Assembly: GCA_023411375.1 (NCBI GenBank)
Contig: JAEYOW010000010.1
Span: 62,001-126,000, forward strand
Source of the DNA: Bacillota bacterium
Lineage (GTDB): Bacteria; Bacillota; Clostridia; Christensenellales; Aristaeellaceae
Direction: 5' to 3'
DNA length: 64,000 nucleotides
Each line of letters begins with the position of its first letter. Within the stretch, counting starts at the first letter, position 1. The translations under genes were made by a program, and so were the position numbers. The notes beneath the pieces are model-generated. The model was given only the letters and a program-made list of their open reading frames with translations, did no database searches and was not told where the DNA came from. Shown piece by piece: positions 8,464-16,230 of the stretch.

Positions 8464-9363
8464 TTACCTCACCGCTCTCAGCTCAATATATCCGCGCGTG
8501 CCGATCGGCTCCAGTTGGATGCGCGGGTTTTCATCGTCCCACCGGTAGCCCAGCGCTGCGGGATCGTATTTCCCCATCGCGTCCCATACCTGCTCGATGG
8601 CCTGCGCGTAGTCCTTCTCATCAAAGGGCTCGCCCATAAACATCAGGTATTTGCACGCGTCAAGCTCAATCAGGTCGAACCCCTCGGGCGCCGTGCCCGC
8701 GTAATCCGTCTCAACCTCCACGCCCTGTACATAGGTAGAGGTGCCCGGAAGGGTCATCGCCTTTGGCAGCCAGAAGGCCACCGGTTCCCCCACGATGGAG
8801 GAAATGCTTTTGAGCAGTCCCCACACGTCGCAGCCCACCTCGCCGCAATAGGTAAAATAGTCCTCCGCACGCTCGCCCCGCTTGATAATCGCCTTTCGCG
8901 CCGGCCGTTCCACCACTTGCACAAATACCGTTTTCACCTGTTCCACGTCCTGCCTCTTTTCCGGCGCAGCATAGCTGACGCCATACGGTGTAAACAGGTA
9001 GATCGGGCTGGGATGAAGCGCATACTCGCCGGGGTTTACGCCAAACTCCCGCATAAACGCCCGCTGATAACCGTCCACGCTGCCAAAGCCCATCTCAAAG
9101 GCCGCATCCGCAATCCGTCCGCCTCTGTCGCGCAGCCTCAGCGCGGATTCCGAAAGCCTGAGCCTGCGGATGTAACGCGACGGCGTCAGCCCTGTCCAGC
9201 GCTGAAAAAGGCGGTGCGCGTACCACGGCGAATACAGCGATACCCGCGCCAGGTCAGCCAGGGTGATTTCCCCGTACAGGTGCCCGCGGATGTAATCCTG
9301 CATCCGTTGCACGGCCTCCAATTGCTCATCCACCGTCCGTCCCCCCTGTTCCGCGCTCATCAT
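8464..9363 (-). CDS. AraC-family regulator with GyrI-like effector domain
   Basis: 299 residues. The N-terminal pair of helix-turn-helix motifs (residues about 15-115; ITLADLARVSLYSPWYAHRLF and IADAAFEMGFGSVDGYQRAF) is typical AraC/XylS. The C-terminal half (about 140-299) resembles the GyrI/BmrR-type small-molecule-binding fold (YIELRAVR end, FDLIELDACKYLMF). This architecture (Rob/SoxS-like DNA-binding plus GyrI sensor) usually answers hydrophobic or cationic drugs. It stands alone 160 bases upstream of feoA in the same direction, and there is no obvious target transporter here. ATG 9360 is an equally possible start. Confidence 0.87.
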   Translation of the reverse strand: MMSAEQGGRTVDEQLEAVQRMQDYIRGHLYGEITLADLARVSLYSPWYAHRLFQRWTGLTPSRYIRRLRLSESALRLRDRGGRIADAAFEMGFGSVDGYQRAFMREFGVNPGEYALHPSPIYLFTPYGVSYAAPEKRQDVEQVKTVFVQVVERPARKAIIKRGERAEDYFTYCGEVGCDVWGLLKSISSIVGEPVAFWLPKAMTLPGTSTYVQGVEVETDYAGTAPEGFDLIELDACKYLMFMGEPFDEKDYAQAIEQVWDAMGKYDPAALGYRWDDENPRIQLEPIGTRGYIELRAVR

Positions 9364-9472
9364 ACCGCATCCGTCCCCGCCGTGTCTCGACCTTTTTTGT
9401 CAAGGTAGTGAAAAGGCGCGCGGAGGCCCGCTCCGTCCTCCTCTCAGCCTATCGAAGAACCCTATGGGATGT

Positions 9473-9496
9473 GTCGGAGGGTCTAAACCCTCCGAC
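9473..9496. terminator. Stem-loop between genes
   Basis: Perfect 10-bp hairpin GTCGGAGGGT / ACCCTCCGAC with a CTAA loop. There is no T-run on either side, so termination is uncertain. It lies in the 165-base space between the AraC gene and the doubtful reading frame at 9529. Confidence 0.4.
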
Positions 9497-9528
9497 TGTA
9501 TTCTCAACCAGCGACATGCGCGCTGGGT

Positions 9529-9855
9529 TCAGAGTAGCTCTCGGCCTTTCAGCCAGTGCCGACACGCGCCTGAATCCGCTTTGCCATCATCCATCGCTTT
9601 GCCGCTTTCCGGCAGGCTGTAATCCAGCTCGTATACGGCAACTCCCCAGCGTTTACACAGCTTCGCGTACACGCTGATCTTCATTTGAAGGTGGGCGGCG
9701 ACATTCAAGGCCCTTCTGAGCGGCCTCGGCGTATAAACGTCCCGCAGAGTTTCCGGCTCCCCCTTAAAGCATATCGCGGCAAGCATTGGACAACGGTGTT
9801 TGACTGAATCAGGCAGGGTGGGCGCGCCGATAAGGTTAGATGCCTTTTCAAGCAT
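9529..9855 (-). CDS. Doubtful 108-residue reading frame
   Basis: A 108-codon frame with no recognised domain (central RRALNVAAHLQMKISVYAKL could be helical). The ATG at 9855 has no Shine-Dalgarno sequence upstream, and the neighbouring DNA is clear gene debris (kinase fragment at 9873). It may be the remains of a larger gene or a chance frame. No function is proposed. Confidence 0.25.
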   Translation of the reverse strand: MLEKASNLIGAPTLPDSVKHRCPMLAAICFKGEPETLRDVYTPRPLRRALNVAAHLQMKISVYAKLCKRWGVAVYELDYSLPESGKAMDDGKADSGACRHWLKGRELL

Positions 9856-9872
9856 GGAAAGACACTGATAAA

Positions 9873-10020
9873 TTGAAGGCCATAGGAGATAAGAAAAAGA
9901 TCGCTTTAATTACGGGCGCTTCTCATACAGGCAAAACTTTGCTGGCACAAAAGCTTCTTAAAAAATATAAATACCCATAGTTATCTATCGATCTAATACG
10001 CGGCATGCGGTTTGAAATGC
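9873..10020 (+). pseudogene. Remnant of a P-loop kinase
   Basis: Starting at TTG 9873 the frame reads KKKIALITGASHTGKTLL, with a Walker A motif GASHTGKT, then AQKLLKKYKYP and a TAG stop at 9978-9980. Beyond the stop the same frame continues LSIDLIRGMRFEMP. This matches my memory of a clostridial adenylate-kinase-like ATP-binding family whose start reads GASHTGKTLLAQKLL followed by KYPYLSIDHLK. So the gene has an in-frame stop and a deletion and has lost the whole catalytic body. It lies too short and broken to be called from length alone. Confidence 0.6.
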
Positions 10021-10039
10021 CCATGCAGCAGACAAGCCC

Positions 10040-10507
10040 TCAGCCCTTTCCATGGTTTGAGAAATAGCGCGTCAGCATTTCCAGGCTTTCCTCCCTGAGA
10101 ACCCCGGCGGTAACCTCAGGCCGCCAGCCGGAGTTTCCAAACACAACCTTACAGCATTCGGCCCCCGCCTCGCCCAAAACGCCGCACAAATCCTTATCGC
10201 TTGCGCCATATACAAGCCGGCCAAGCTTTGCCCACACCATTGCGCCGCAGCACATAAAGCAGGGCTCGCAGCTGGAATACAGCGTATATTCCCGCAGATC
10301 CGTAATGCGCGTTTGCGCGCAAAAACGCCGCAGCAGCCCGGCTTCCGCGTGAAAGGTCGGGTCGAAGGCCGTATATATCTGGTTTTCATTGCTGTATACA
10401 ATTTCGCCGTCCTTCACAAGCACCGCTCCAAACGGTTCGTTGCCATGCGCTACGGCAAGCCCGGCCAGACGGATGGCCTCTTTCATAAACTCCCTGTCGC
10501 CAATCAT
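10040..10507 (-). CDS. Nucleoside deaminase (CMP/dCMP deaminase superfamily)
   Basis: 155 residues from ATG 10507, which has GGAGGG 7 bases upstream; the frame stays open to 10633 without another good start. Zn-binding signature: HAE (in TFHAEAGLLRRF; proton-shuttle Glu) and PCFMC (in SSCEPCFMCCGAMVWAK). The N-terminal pattern LAVAHGNEPFGAVLVKDGEIV resembles guanine deaminase/tadA-like enzymes. C-terminal aromatic residues, rather than the tRNA-recognition pattern of TadA, favour a free base or nucleoside substrate, but the substrate is not settled. It is a lone gene with no metabolic neighbour. Confidence 0.85.
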   Translation of the reverse strand: MIGDREFMKEAIRLAGLAVAHGNEPFGAVLVKDGEIVYSNENQIYTAFDPTFHAEAGLLRRFCAQTRITDLREYTLYSSCEPCFMCCGAMVWAKLGRLVYGASDKDLCGVLGEAGAECCKVVFGNSGWRPEVTAGVLREESLEMLTRYFSNHGKG

Positions 10508-10538
10508 AAACGTTCCCTCCACAGGTTTATATTCGTGC

Positions 10539-10558
10539 TTGGGCGCGGCCGCGCCCAA
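10539..10558. repeat. 20-bp perfect palindrome
   Basis: TTGGGCGCGGCCGCGCCCAA reads the same on both strands. It sits 31 bases upstream of the deaminase start and could be an operator or a hairpin; no regulator can be tied to it. Confidence 0.4.
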
Positions 10559-10635
10559 ACCATATCCGCAGTATAGCACGCGCGAAGAGGCCCGGCAAGC
10601 GCGCGGAGCAATTCGGCAGCGGGGCGCGCGCAAAA

Positions 10636-10667
10636 GGCCGGAGCGGTTCCTTCAAACCGCTCCGGCC
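10636..10667 (-). terminator. Terminator of the gntR-epimerase transcript
   Basis: 13-bp perfect stem GGCCGGAGCGGTT / AACCGCTCCGGCC, 6-base loop, followed by TTTTG on the minus strand. It lies about 145 bases beyond the epimerase stop. Confidence 0.75.
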
Positions 10668-10811
10668 CCAAACCGCAGGTAGATAAAGCCGCGTTTCGCG
10701 CGCCCGCCGTCCGCTGACGGGGTTCGCGCAAAAGCGCTTTTTTGCATGGCTTTGAGGCGCCGCGCCACTCCCCGGCTTTCACCCCGCCCCTTGTCGTCAG
10801 TCCGACGCCTT

Positions 10812-12020
10812 TCAGGCCTCTCCCAACAGCTCACCAATCATCCCGTCCGCCATCATCAGCGCGCGGGGCAGGTGGAATGGGCCCTTAAACGTGCTGCCCT
10901 TGGTGGGGGGCATGGTGGGCTTGCCGTCGCGGCGCAGGTAGCCGTACCATTCGCCGTATTCAGGGTCGCTGAATACCTTTTGGCAGTAGTCCAGCGTTTT
11001 GGTAAACCATTCGTGGTAGCGCCCGTCGCCCGTGTCACGGTACGCCATCAGGGACGCGATCAGGATTTCGCTGTGCGGCCACCACAGCTTCATATCATGC
11101 TCGTAGGCCTCGGTGGGCAGGCCCATGCAGTCGATAAAGTAAAGCAGCCCGCCGTACTCCTTGTCCCAGCCCGCCTCAATGGCAAAGTTGAACACATCGC
11201 ACGCCTTTTTAAGCAGCTCCGCGTCGCCGGTATGTTTGGCATACTCCATCAAAAACCAGCTGCACTCGATGTCATGCCCGGGATTAACCACCCGGCCCTC
11301 GGTCACGTCGTCCATAAACTCGCCGTTCACGCCCACGCTCTCCAGCGTGCATTTCATTTCCGGCTTGTGATGATAGCGGAAGATCTGATCTACGCACGCG
11401 CGGGAGCGTTCGTCGTACAGCGCCGCGTTGTCCGGGTCGCACCGCCTGAGCACGGAGCTTAGGTTGAGATAGATCATCGGGTTTGCCAGCGCCCGGCCGG
11501 AGCGCGTTTCCGCAATGGTCTTGGGGCCCATGCCCACCGGGTCGTCCATCAGGCCCTGATTGAGCTTCCAGATCATCTCGTAATAGTCGCGGGCGCGTTG
11601 CATGCGCGTCCCGTCGCCCGTCAGCGCGGCATATTCCGCGTTGGCGATGGCGTAAAAGCCCTCGGAAAAATTGTAGCGGCGCTGGCGCAGGGGGTTGCCC
11701 TCCGCCGTTACGGTAAAGTACATGCGTCCGCCCTTTTCACGGTTGACGCAGTATTTGTCGGCAAAATCAAGGCAGCTTCTGGAAAAATCCAGCCATTCCG
11801 GGCGGGCGCCGTACAGAATGCACAGGCGGGCGAACGTCCACGCACAGCGGCCTTGCATCCATACGCTCTTATCCGTCGAGTAAATTTTACCGGCGCGGTC
11901 CAGGCAGGTGTACACGCCGCCGTTCACCCGGTCCCAGCCGTTTTTCACCCAAAAATCCGCGCAGCGCTCAAGCTCATCCTTAATCCACGCGCGCTGCCGC
12001 GCAAGCAATTCCCTGTCCAT
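10812..12020 (-). CDS. N-acylglucosamine 2-epimerase (AGE / renin-binding-protein family)
   Basis: 402 residues, full-length (alpha/alpha)6 barrel family. It interconverts N-acetylmannosamine and N-acetylglucosamine, the step after the sialic acid lyase. Visible conserved segments: GRCAWTFARLC near 82, RRYNFSEGFYAIANAEYA near 135, NPGHDIECSWFLMEYAK near 245 (active-site His/Glu region) and EHDMKLWWPHSEILIASL near 310. It takes the place of NanE/NanK-type enzymes, of which none are here. It follows gntR by 27 bases, with GGGGGAGG 8 bases before ATG, in the operon divergent from the transporter. Cellobiose epimerase is the main alternative in this fold, but the context favours sialic acid. Confidence 0.88.
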   Translation of the reverse strand: MDRELLARQRAWIKDELERCADFWVKNGWDRVNGGVYTCLDRAGKIYSTDKSVWMQGRCAWTFARLCILYGARPEWLDFSRSCLDFADKYCVNREKGGRMYFTVTAEGNPLRQRRYNFSEGFYAIANAEYAALTGDGTRMQRARDYYEMIWKLNQGLMDDPVGMGPKTIAETRSGRALANPMIYLNLSSVLRRCDPDNAALYDERSRACVDQIFRYHHKPEMKCTLESVGVNGEFMDDVTEGRVVNPGHDIECSWFLMEYAKHTGDAELLKKACDVFNFAIEAGWDKEYGGLLYFIDCMGLPTEAYEHDMKLWWPHSEILIASLMAYRDTGDGRYHEWFTKTLDYCQKVFSDPEYGEWYGYLRRDGKPTMPPTKGSTFKGPFHLPRALMMADGMIGELLGEA

Positions 12021-12047
12021 TGTCGTTTCCTCCCCCGCTTTGGTTCA

Positions 12048-12740
12048 TTAATATTCCTCAAAGGTATTGAGGTCCGAATACTTACCCGACGCAAAATGCG
12101 CTTCCATCGCCTTAGCGAAGGCTTCGTAATCGTGCCTTTCCAGCGCGAGCACAATCGCTTCGTGCTTGCCGATGGTATCTCCCAGGTGCCTGATCTTCTC
12201 CTCGGGCTGAAAGTTCTCATCCACCGCCCAGATCGCCTCCAGCAACGAGTTGAGTACGCCGTTGTTGAGATGCTTGAACAGCGTCATATGGAAGGCCTTA
12301 TCGTCCGCGTGGAAGAAAATACGCTGCTGCCACTTTGCCTTAATGGTTTCCAGACTCGCGCGGATGTTGCGGATATCCTCCGTATTAAGCGCAAGGTAGG
12401 CCTGGCGCATATAGCCCAGCTCGATCATCTTGCGGATGGCAAGCATCTCACGGATGGATTTCTTCTCCTCCCCCATAGTAAAGAACAGCACGTTTTGGAA
12501 GATGAAATCCAGGTTGAACTCCTTTACCGCCGTCCCGCGCCCGGGACGGGACTGGATCATCCCCATCAGCTCCATGCTCTTCATCGCCTCGCGCAGCACG
12601 TTTCGGCTTACCCCCAGCATTTCGCACATGCTCTGCTCGGTGGGCAACAAATCGCCGGCCCTCAGCTCGTTTTTGATGATATAGCCCCTTATCTCGCGGA
12701 AGGTTTGAATGTATAGCTTTTCCTCTTTGATATGCTTCAT
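12048..12740 (-). CDS. GntR/FadR-family (FCD) repressor of the sialic acid genes
   Basis: 230 residues from ATG 12740 (GAGGGG upstream); the frame extends to 12815 without a plausible start. N-terminal winged helix: IRGYIIKNELRAGDLLPTEQ and MCEMLGVSRNVLREAMKSM (HTH), then SRPGRGTAV wing. The C-terminal all-helical FCD domain carries the metal/ligand His residues (HMTLFKHL, GKHEAIVLAL, AMEAHF). FCD regulators include NanR. It is divergent from the transporter. Two matching TTGTNNTACAT sites flank the divergent region (12764-12774 and 12920-12930), the second on top of the transporter -10 box. The effector is probably a sialic acid or N-acetylmannosamine derivative (inferred). Confidence 0.88.
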   Translation of the reverse strand: MKHIKEEKLYIQTFREIRGYIIKNELRAGDLLPTEQSMCEMLGVSRNVLREAMKSMELMGMIQSRPGRGTAVKEFNLDFIFQNVLFFTMGEEKKSIREMLAIRKMIELGYMRQAYLALNTEDIRNIRASLETIKAKWQQRIFFHADDKAFHMTLFKHLNNGVLNSLLEAIWAVDENFQPEEKIRHLGDTIGKHEAIVLALERHDYEAFAKAMEAHFASGKYSDLNTFEEY

Positions 12741-12763
12741 AAACGGCGACCCCTCGCTGTCGT

Positions 12764-12774
12764 ATGTAGGACAA
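12764..12774 (-). promoter_or_regulatory. Candidate GntR operator 1
   Basis: Minus strand TTGTCCTACAT fits the FadR-subfamily pattern TNGTNNNACNA at 10 of 11 positions scored loosely. It lies 24-34 bases upstream of the gntR start, suited to autoregulation. Confidence 0.55.
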
Positions 12775-12794
12775 TGCGGCGCCACCATTGTAAA

Positions 12795-12819
12795 GCATTT
12801 GTCACTGCTTGTCAAATGC
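12795..12819. repeat. Inverted repeat in the gntR/transporter divergent region
   Basis: GCATTTG (12795-12801) and CAAATGC (12813-12819), 11-base spacer. A possible further regulator site (for example catabolite control), but it does not match a CRE consensus well. Confidence 0.35.
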
Positions 12820-12902
12820 CTTTTTTACCGGCTTCAAAAACATAAAATGGGCATATTATCCAACCAATTCCCCTTCACACAGAAATAATGTACAAATTAG
12901 AC

Positions 12903-12931
12903 TTGACAGCGAATGTAGTTTGTAGTACATT
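12903..12931 (+). promoter_or_regulatory. Sialic acid transporter promoter with overlapping operator 2
   Basis: TTGACA (12903-12908), 17-base spacer, TACATT (12926-12931). The sequence TTGTAGTACAT at 12920-12930 covers the -10 and shares TTGTNNTACAT with operator 1, so a bound GntR protein would block RNA polymerase. The leader to the substrate-binding protein gene is about 70 bases. Confidence 0.7.
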
Positions 12932-13009
12932 TAATCCGAGCTTCCGGGCGGGAGATTCTTCCGCCGGAGGATGGGAACGTAACCGAATACAAAAAGGAGG
13001 ATCCCAGTC

Positions 13010-14290
13010 ATGAAAAAATTGTTCGCGCTCCTGCTGTGCCTGATGATGGTACTTCCCGCCGTGTCCTTGGCGGAAGAGAACGTGGAAATTACCCTGTGGA
13101 CCTACCCCATAGGCAACTGGACCAACGCCGAGACGGTTGACGGCATTATCGCCAACTTCAACGCCGTTCACCCCAACATCGCCGTGAAGGTGCAGTACCT
13201 TGACTACCAGTCGGGCGACGACCAGGTGACCAGCGCCATCGAGGCCGGCACCACCCCCGACATCATCATGGAAGGCCCCGAGCGCCTTGTGACCAACTGG
13301 GGCGCCGCCGGCAAGATGCTGGACCTTTCCGACCTGTGGACCGAGGAAGCCCTGGCCGACATTTCCGCCACCAGCGAAGCGGTCGTGGCCGCGTGCAAGA
13401 GTCCGGACGGCAAGTACTACGAGTACCCGCTGTGTATGACCACCCACTGCATGGTCATCGACAAGGCCGCCTTTGAGGCCGCCGACGCGCTTAAGTATAT
13501 CGATCAGGAAACCCACACCTGGACCACCGAGGGCTTTGAGAACGCGTTGCGCGCTCTGTCCGCCGCCGGCAACAACCCCACCGGCATCGTGTACTGCGGC
13601 GGCCAGGGTGGCGACCAGGGCACCCGCGCGCTGGCTGCGAACCTGTATTCCGCGCAGTTCACCAACCCCGAGCACACCGCTTACACCATGAACAGCGAAG
13701 CCGGCATCAAGGGCTTGCAAAAGCTGGTTGACCTGGTAAACGAAGGCGTGCTGACCGCCGACCCCGCCCTCGTGGCCGGCGACGAAATCGCCCTGTTCTG
13801 CAACGGTACCGCCAAGATGAGCTTCTGCTGGAACGCCTCCGCGGCCGTCAGCAACAAGACCTCCATTGCCGAAGGCATCGAGCCCTTCCCTATGGCTTTC
13901 CCCTCTGACGACGGCGTGCCCGAGCTGGCCGGCGGCATCTGGGGCTTCGGTATCTTTAACAACGGCGACGACGCGAAGGCCGCCGCGGCTAAGGAATTCA
14001 TCAAGTTTGTCTGCGACGACAAGGCTCAGGGCCCTCAGAGCGTGTATGCCACCGGTTTCTTCCCGGTCCGCAGCTCCTTTGGCGATATTTACACCGGCAC
14101 CGAGAAGGCCGATAACGCCGACTTCGCCATCTTCATGCCCTTCCTTGGCGACTACTACAACGTAACGCCCGGCTGGGCCACCCAGCGCACCGAATGGTGG
14201 AATATGCTCCAGCGTATCTTCGGCGGCGGCGACGTCACCACCGAAGTCAACGCTTACGTTGAAGCCTCCAACGCCAGCATCGGCAAGTAA
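13010..14290 (+). CDS. ABC sugar (sialic acid) substrate-binding protein
   Basis: 426 residues, extracellular solute-binding family 1. Signal peptide with LLLCLMMVLPAVSLA then EENVEITLW, cleaved by signal peptidase I after SLA. There is no lipobox, which is unusual for a Gram-positive binding protein and leaves its anchoring unclear. Domain landmarks: NAETVDGIIANFNAVHPNI, DIIMEGPERLVTNWG, hinge IWGFGIFNNGDDAKAA. AAAAAGGAGG precedes ATG. It is the first gene of the transporter unit and is set apart from the permeases by a 15-bp hairpin, consistent with its needing higher expression. Sialic acid as ligand is inferred from nanA and the epimerase. Confidence 0.88.
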   Translation: MKKLFALLLCLMMVLPAVSLAEENVEITLWTYPIGNWTNAETVDGIIANFNAVHPNIAVKVQYLDYQSGDDQVTSAIEAGTTPDIIMEGPERLVTNWGAAGKMLDLSDLWTEEALADISATSEAVVAACKSPDGKYYEYPLCMTTHCMVIDKAAFEAADALKYIDQETHTWTTEGFENALRALSAAGNNPTGIVYCGGQGGDQGTRALAANLYSAQFTNPEHTAYTMNSEAGIKGLQKLVDLVNEGVLTADPALVAGDEIALFCNGTAKMSFCWNASAAVSNKTSIAEGIEPFPMAFPSDDGVPELAGGIWGFGIFNNGDDAKAAAAKEFIKFVCDDKAQGPQSVYATGFFPVRSSFGDIYTGTEKADNADFAIFMPFLGDYYNVTPGWATQRTEWWNMLQRIFGGGDVTTEVNAYVEASNASIGK

Positions 14291-14330
14291 GCAGGCCCGG
14301 CTTCAAAAGCAATTAAACCTCATGGATATG

Positions 14331-14374
14331 AGCATTGCGCTCCCCATTCCCCACCGGGAGGGGAGCGCAATGCT
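14331..14374 (+). promoter_or_regulatory. Intercistronic stem-loop between binding protein and permeases
   Basis: AGCATTGCGCTCCCC and GGGGAGCGCAATGCT pair over 15 bp with a 14-base loop. No T-run follows, so it probably protects the upstream mRNA 3' end or attenuates, as seen between malE and malF-like genes. Confidence 0.7.
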
Positions 14375-14395
14375 GTTAAAGGGGGCAACACCTGG

Positions 14396-15301
14396 ATGCA
14401 AAATTCAATTAATATTTCCCGCCAGCTCAAGGCCACGCGGCGGCGGGAGAACATCGCGGGCTACCTGTTTATGGGGCCCAGCCTGCTGTTCTTCCTCGGC
14501 TTTGTAATCTTCCCTATGGGCATGTGCCTGGTTACAAGCACGTTTAATTACACCATGACCGATTTCAGCTTTATCGGGCTGAACAATTATATAGAGCTTT
14601 TTCAGGACGCCATCTTTGGCAAGTCCCTTATCAATACCATTCTGATCGTCGTCGTGTCCGTACCCACGGTATGCCTGTTTTCGCTGTGGGTTTCATCCGT
14701 TATCTACAAGCTCAAGGATATCCATACCTCATTTTACCGCTGTGTGTTCTACCTGCCGGTGGTTACCGGCTCGGTTGCCGTCACGGTGGTGTGGAAATGG
14801 ATGTTCAACCCCTATTACGGCCTGTTTAATTACGTATTAAAGGAGCTCGGCCTGATCTCGCGCAGCATCAACTGGCTGGGCACTCCCGATACCGCCCTTT
14901 GGTGCATCATCCTCATCCTGTTCACCACCTCCATCGGCCAGCCCATCGTTTTGTATGTATCGGCGCTGAGCAACGTGGACCATTCGCTGGTGGAAGCCGC
15001 CGAGGTAGACGGCGCCACCAACATGCAGGTGTTCTGGCGCATCAAATGGCCGCAAATCATGCCCACGACACTGTATATTCTGGTCATCACCACAATTAAC
15101 TCCTTCCAGTGCTTCGCGCTTATCCAGCTGCTCACCTCGGGCGGCCCCAACTACGCCACAAGCACCATTATGTACTATATCTACTACGAAGCCTTCAAGC
15201 TTCAACGCTATGGCTATGGCAGCGCCATGGGCGTGATCCTCGCGGTCATCATCGCGGTGTTCAGCGCCTTGCAGTTCCGCCTGGCCAAGAGCGATCACTA
15301 A
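14396..15301 (+). CDS. ABC transporter permease, MalF/UgpA type
   Basis: 301-residue inner-membrane subunit with six predicted membrane segments (starting about residues 22, 80, 115, 165, 215 and 270). The cytoplasmic EAA loop reads VEAAEVDGATNMQVFWRIKWPQ (split here: EAAEVDGA then FWRIKWPQ), which contacts the ATPase. It pairs with the next gene to form the channel. No ATPase gene is in the locus, so a shared MsmK-type ATPase must serve it. The start has GGGGG about 10 bases upstream. Length and layout are standard. Confidence 0.9.
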   Translation: MQNSINISRQLKATRRRENIAGYLFMGPSLLFFLGFVIFPMGMCLVTSTFNYTMTDFSFIGLNNYIELFQDAIFGKSLINTILIVVVSVPTVCLFSLWVSSVIYKLKDIHTSFYRCVFYLPVVTGSVAVTVVWKWMFNPYYGLFNYVLKELGLISRSINWLGTPDTALWCIILILFTTSIGQPIVLYVSALSNVDHSLVEAAEVDGATNMQVFWRIKWPQIMPTTLYILVITTINSFQCFALIQLLTSGGPNYATSTIMYYIYYEAFKLQRYGYGSAMGVILAVIIAVFSALQFRLAKSDH

Positions 15302-15314
15302 GGGGGGTGCGGTT

Positions 15315-16193
15315 ATGGAACAAACCGTTCGCAACGCCTCTTTCAAGGGGAACGCGTCTTTGGATCACAGCGTACAGAAAACCTCGGTCTACAAGGTTGT
15401 GTGCATCATTCTGCTGATCGCGCTCGCCATACTGATGATCTTCCCACTGTATTGGATTATCACCGGCTCCTTCAAGGACGCCCGCACCATCAATTCCGCC
15501 GTGCCCGTGTGGTTTCCCTTAAATCCCACGGCGGACAACTATTCGCGGCTGTTTGAGCGCCCCGCCGGGCTTTGGATGTTCAACACCGTGTTCATGTGCG
15601 CCATGTCCATGCTGCTTACCTGCGTTTCAGCCGCGATGGGTGGCTATGCGCTTGCTAAGAAGCGCTTTGCGGGCCGCGCGCTGCTGTTTTCTATCTTTGT
15701 GTGCGCCATGGCGCTGCCAAAGCAGGTTATCCTGATTCCCCTGCTTAAGGAAATGGCGTTTCTCGGCATTCACAACACGCTGTGGGCGGTTATCTTCCCA
15801 ACGGTCGGCTGGCCGTTCGGCGTGTTTCTGATGAAGCAATTTTCCGAGAACATTCCCGGCGAAATGCTGGAGGCGGCGCGTATCGACGGCGCGGGCGAGG
15901 TTCGTACCTTCACCAGCATCGTTTTCCCTATGATCAAGCCCGGCGTCGGCGCGCTGGCGATCTTCACCTTTATTACCGCCTGGAACGATTACTTCCTTCA
16001 GCTCATCATGCTAAACGACATGGATGTGCTGACGATCTCCTTGGGCATCGCCAAGCTGCAATCGGAGTTGAGCACCGATTACGGCCTCATCATGGCGGGC
16101 GCGGCGCTGGGAGCCATTCCAATCATCATCATTTTCCTGATTTTCCAGAAGTTCTTTACGCGCGGCATAACGATGGGCGCCGTCAAGGGCTGA
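15315..16193 (+). CDS. ABC transporter permease, MalG/UgpE type
   Basis: 292 residues, six membrane segments. The first (VVCIILLIALAILMIFPLYW) is typical of the MalG class, followed by SFKDARTI. EAA loop: GEMLEAARIDGAGEVRTF. It starts 13 bases after the previous stop with GGGGGTG upstream, and is clearly co-transcribed. It completes the heterodimeric channel for the presumed sialic acid importer. The next gene is nanA, 37 bases on. Confidence 0.91.
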   Translation: MEQTVRNASFKGNASLDHSVQKTSVYKVVCIILLIALAILMIFPLYWIITGSFKDARTINSAVPVWFPLNPTADNYSRLFERPAGLWMFNTVFMCAMSMLLTCVSAAMGGYALAKKRFAGRALLFSIFVCAMALPKQVILIPLLKEMAFLGIHNTLWAVIFPTVGWPFGVFLMKQFSENIPGEMLEAARIDGAGEVRTFTSIVFPMIKPGVGALAIFTFITAWNDYFLQLIMLNDMDVLTISLGIAKLQSELSTDYGLIMAGAALGAIPIIIIFLIFQKFFTRGITMGAVKG

Positions 16194-16230
16194 GGTTCGC
16201 TTCATCCATTAATGAAAGGGGATTATCCCA

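Noticed and set aside
12875..13720. 281-codon leftward frame over the binding-protein promoter
   Set aside because: Covers a clear promoter and the start of a real gene on the other strand; His/Gly/Val-rich antisense.
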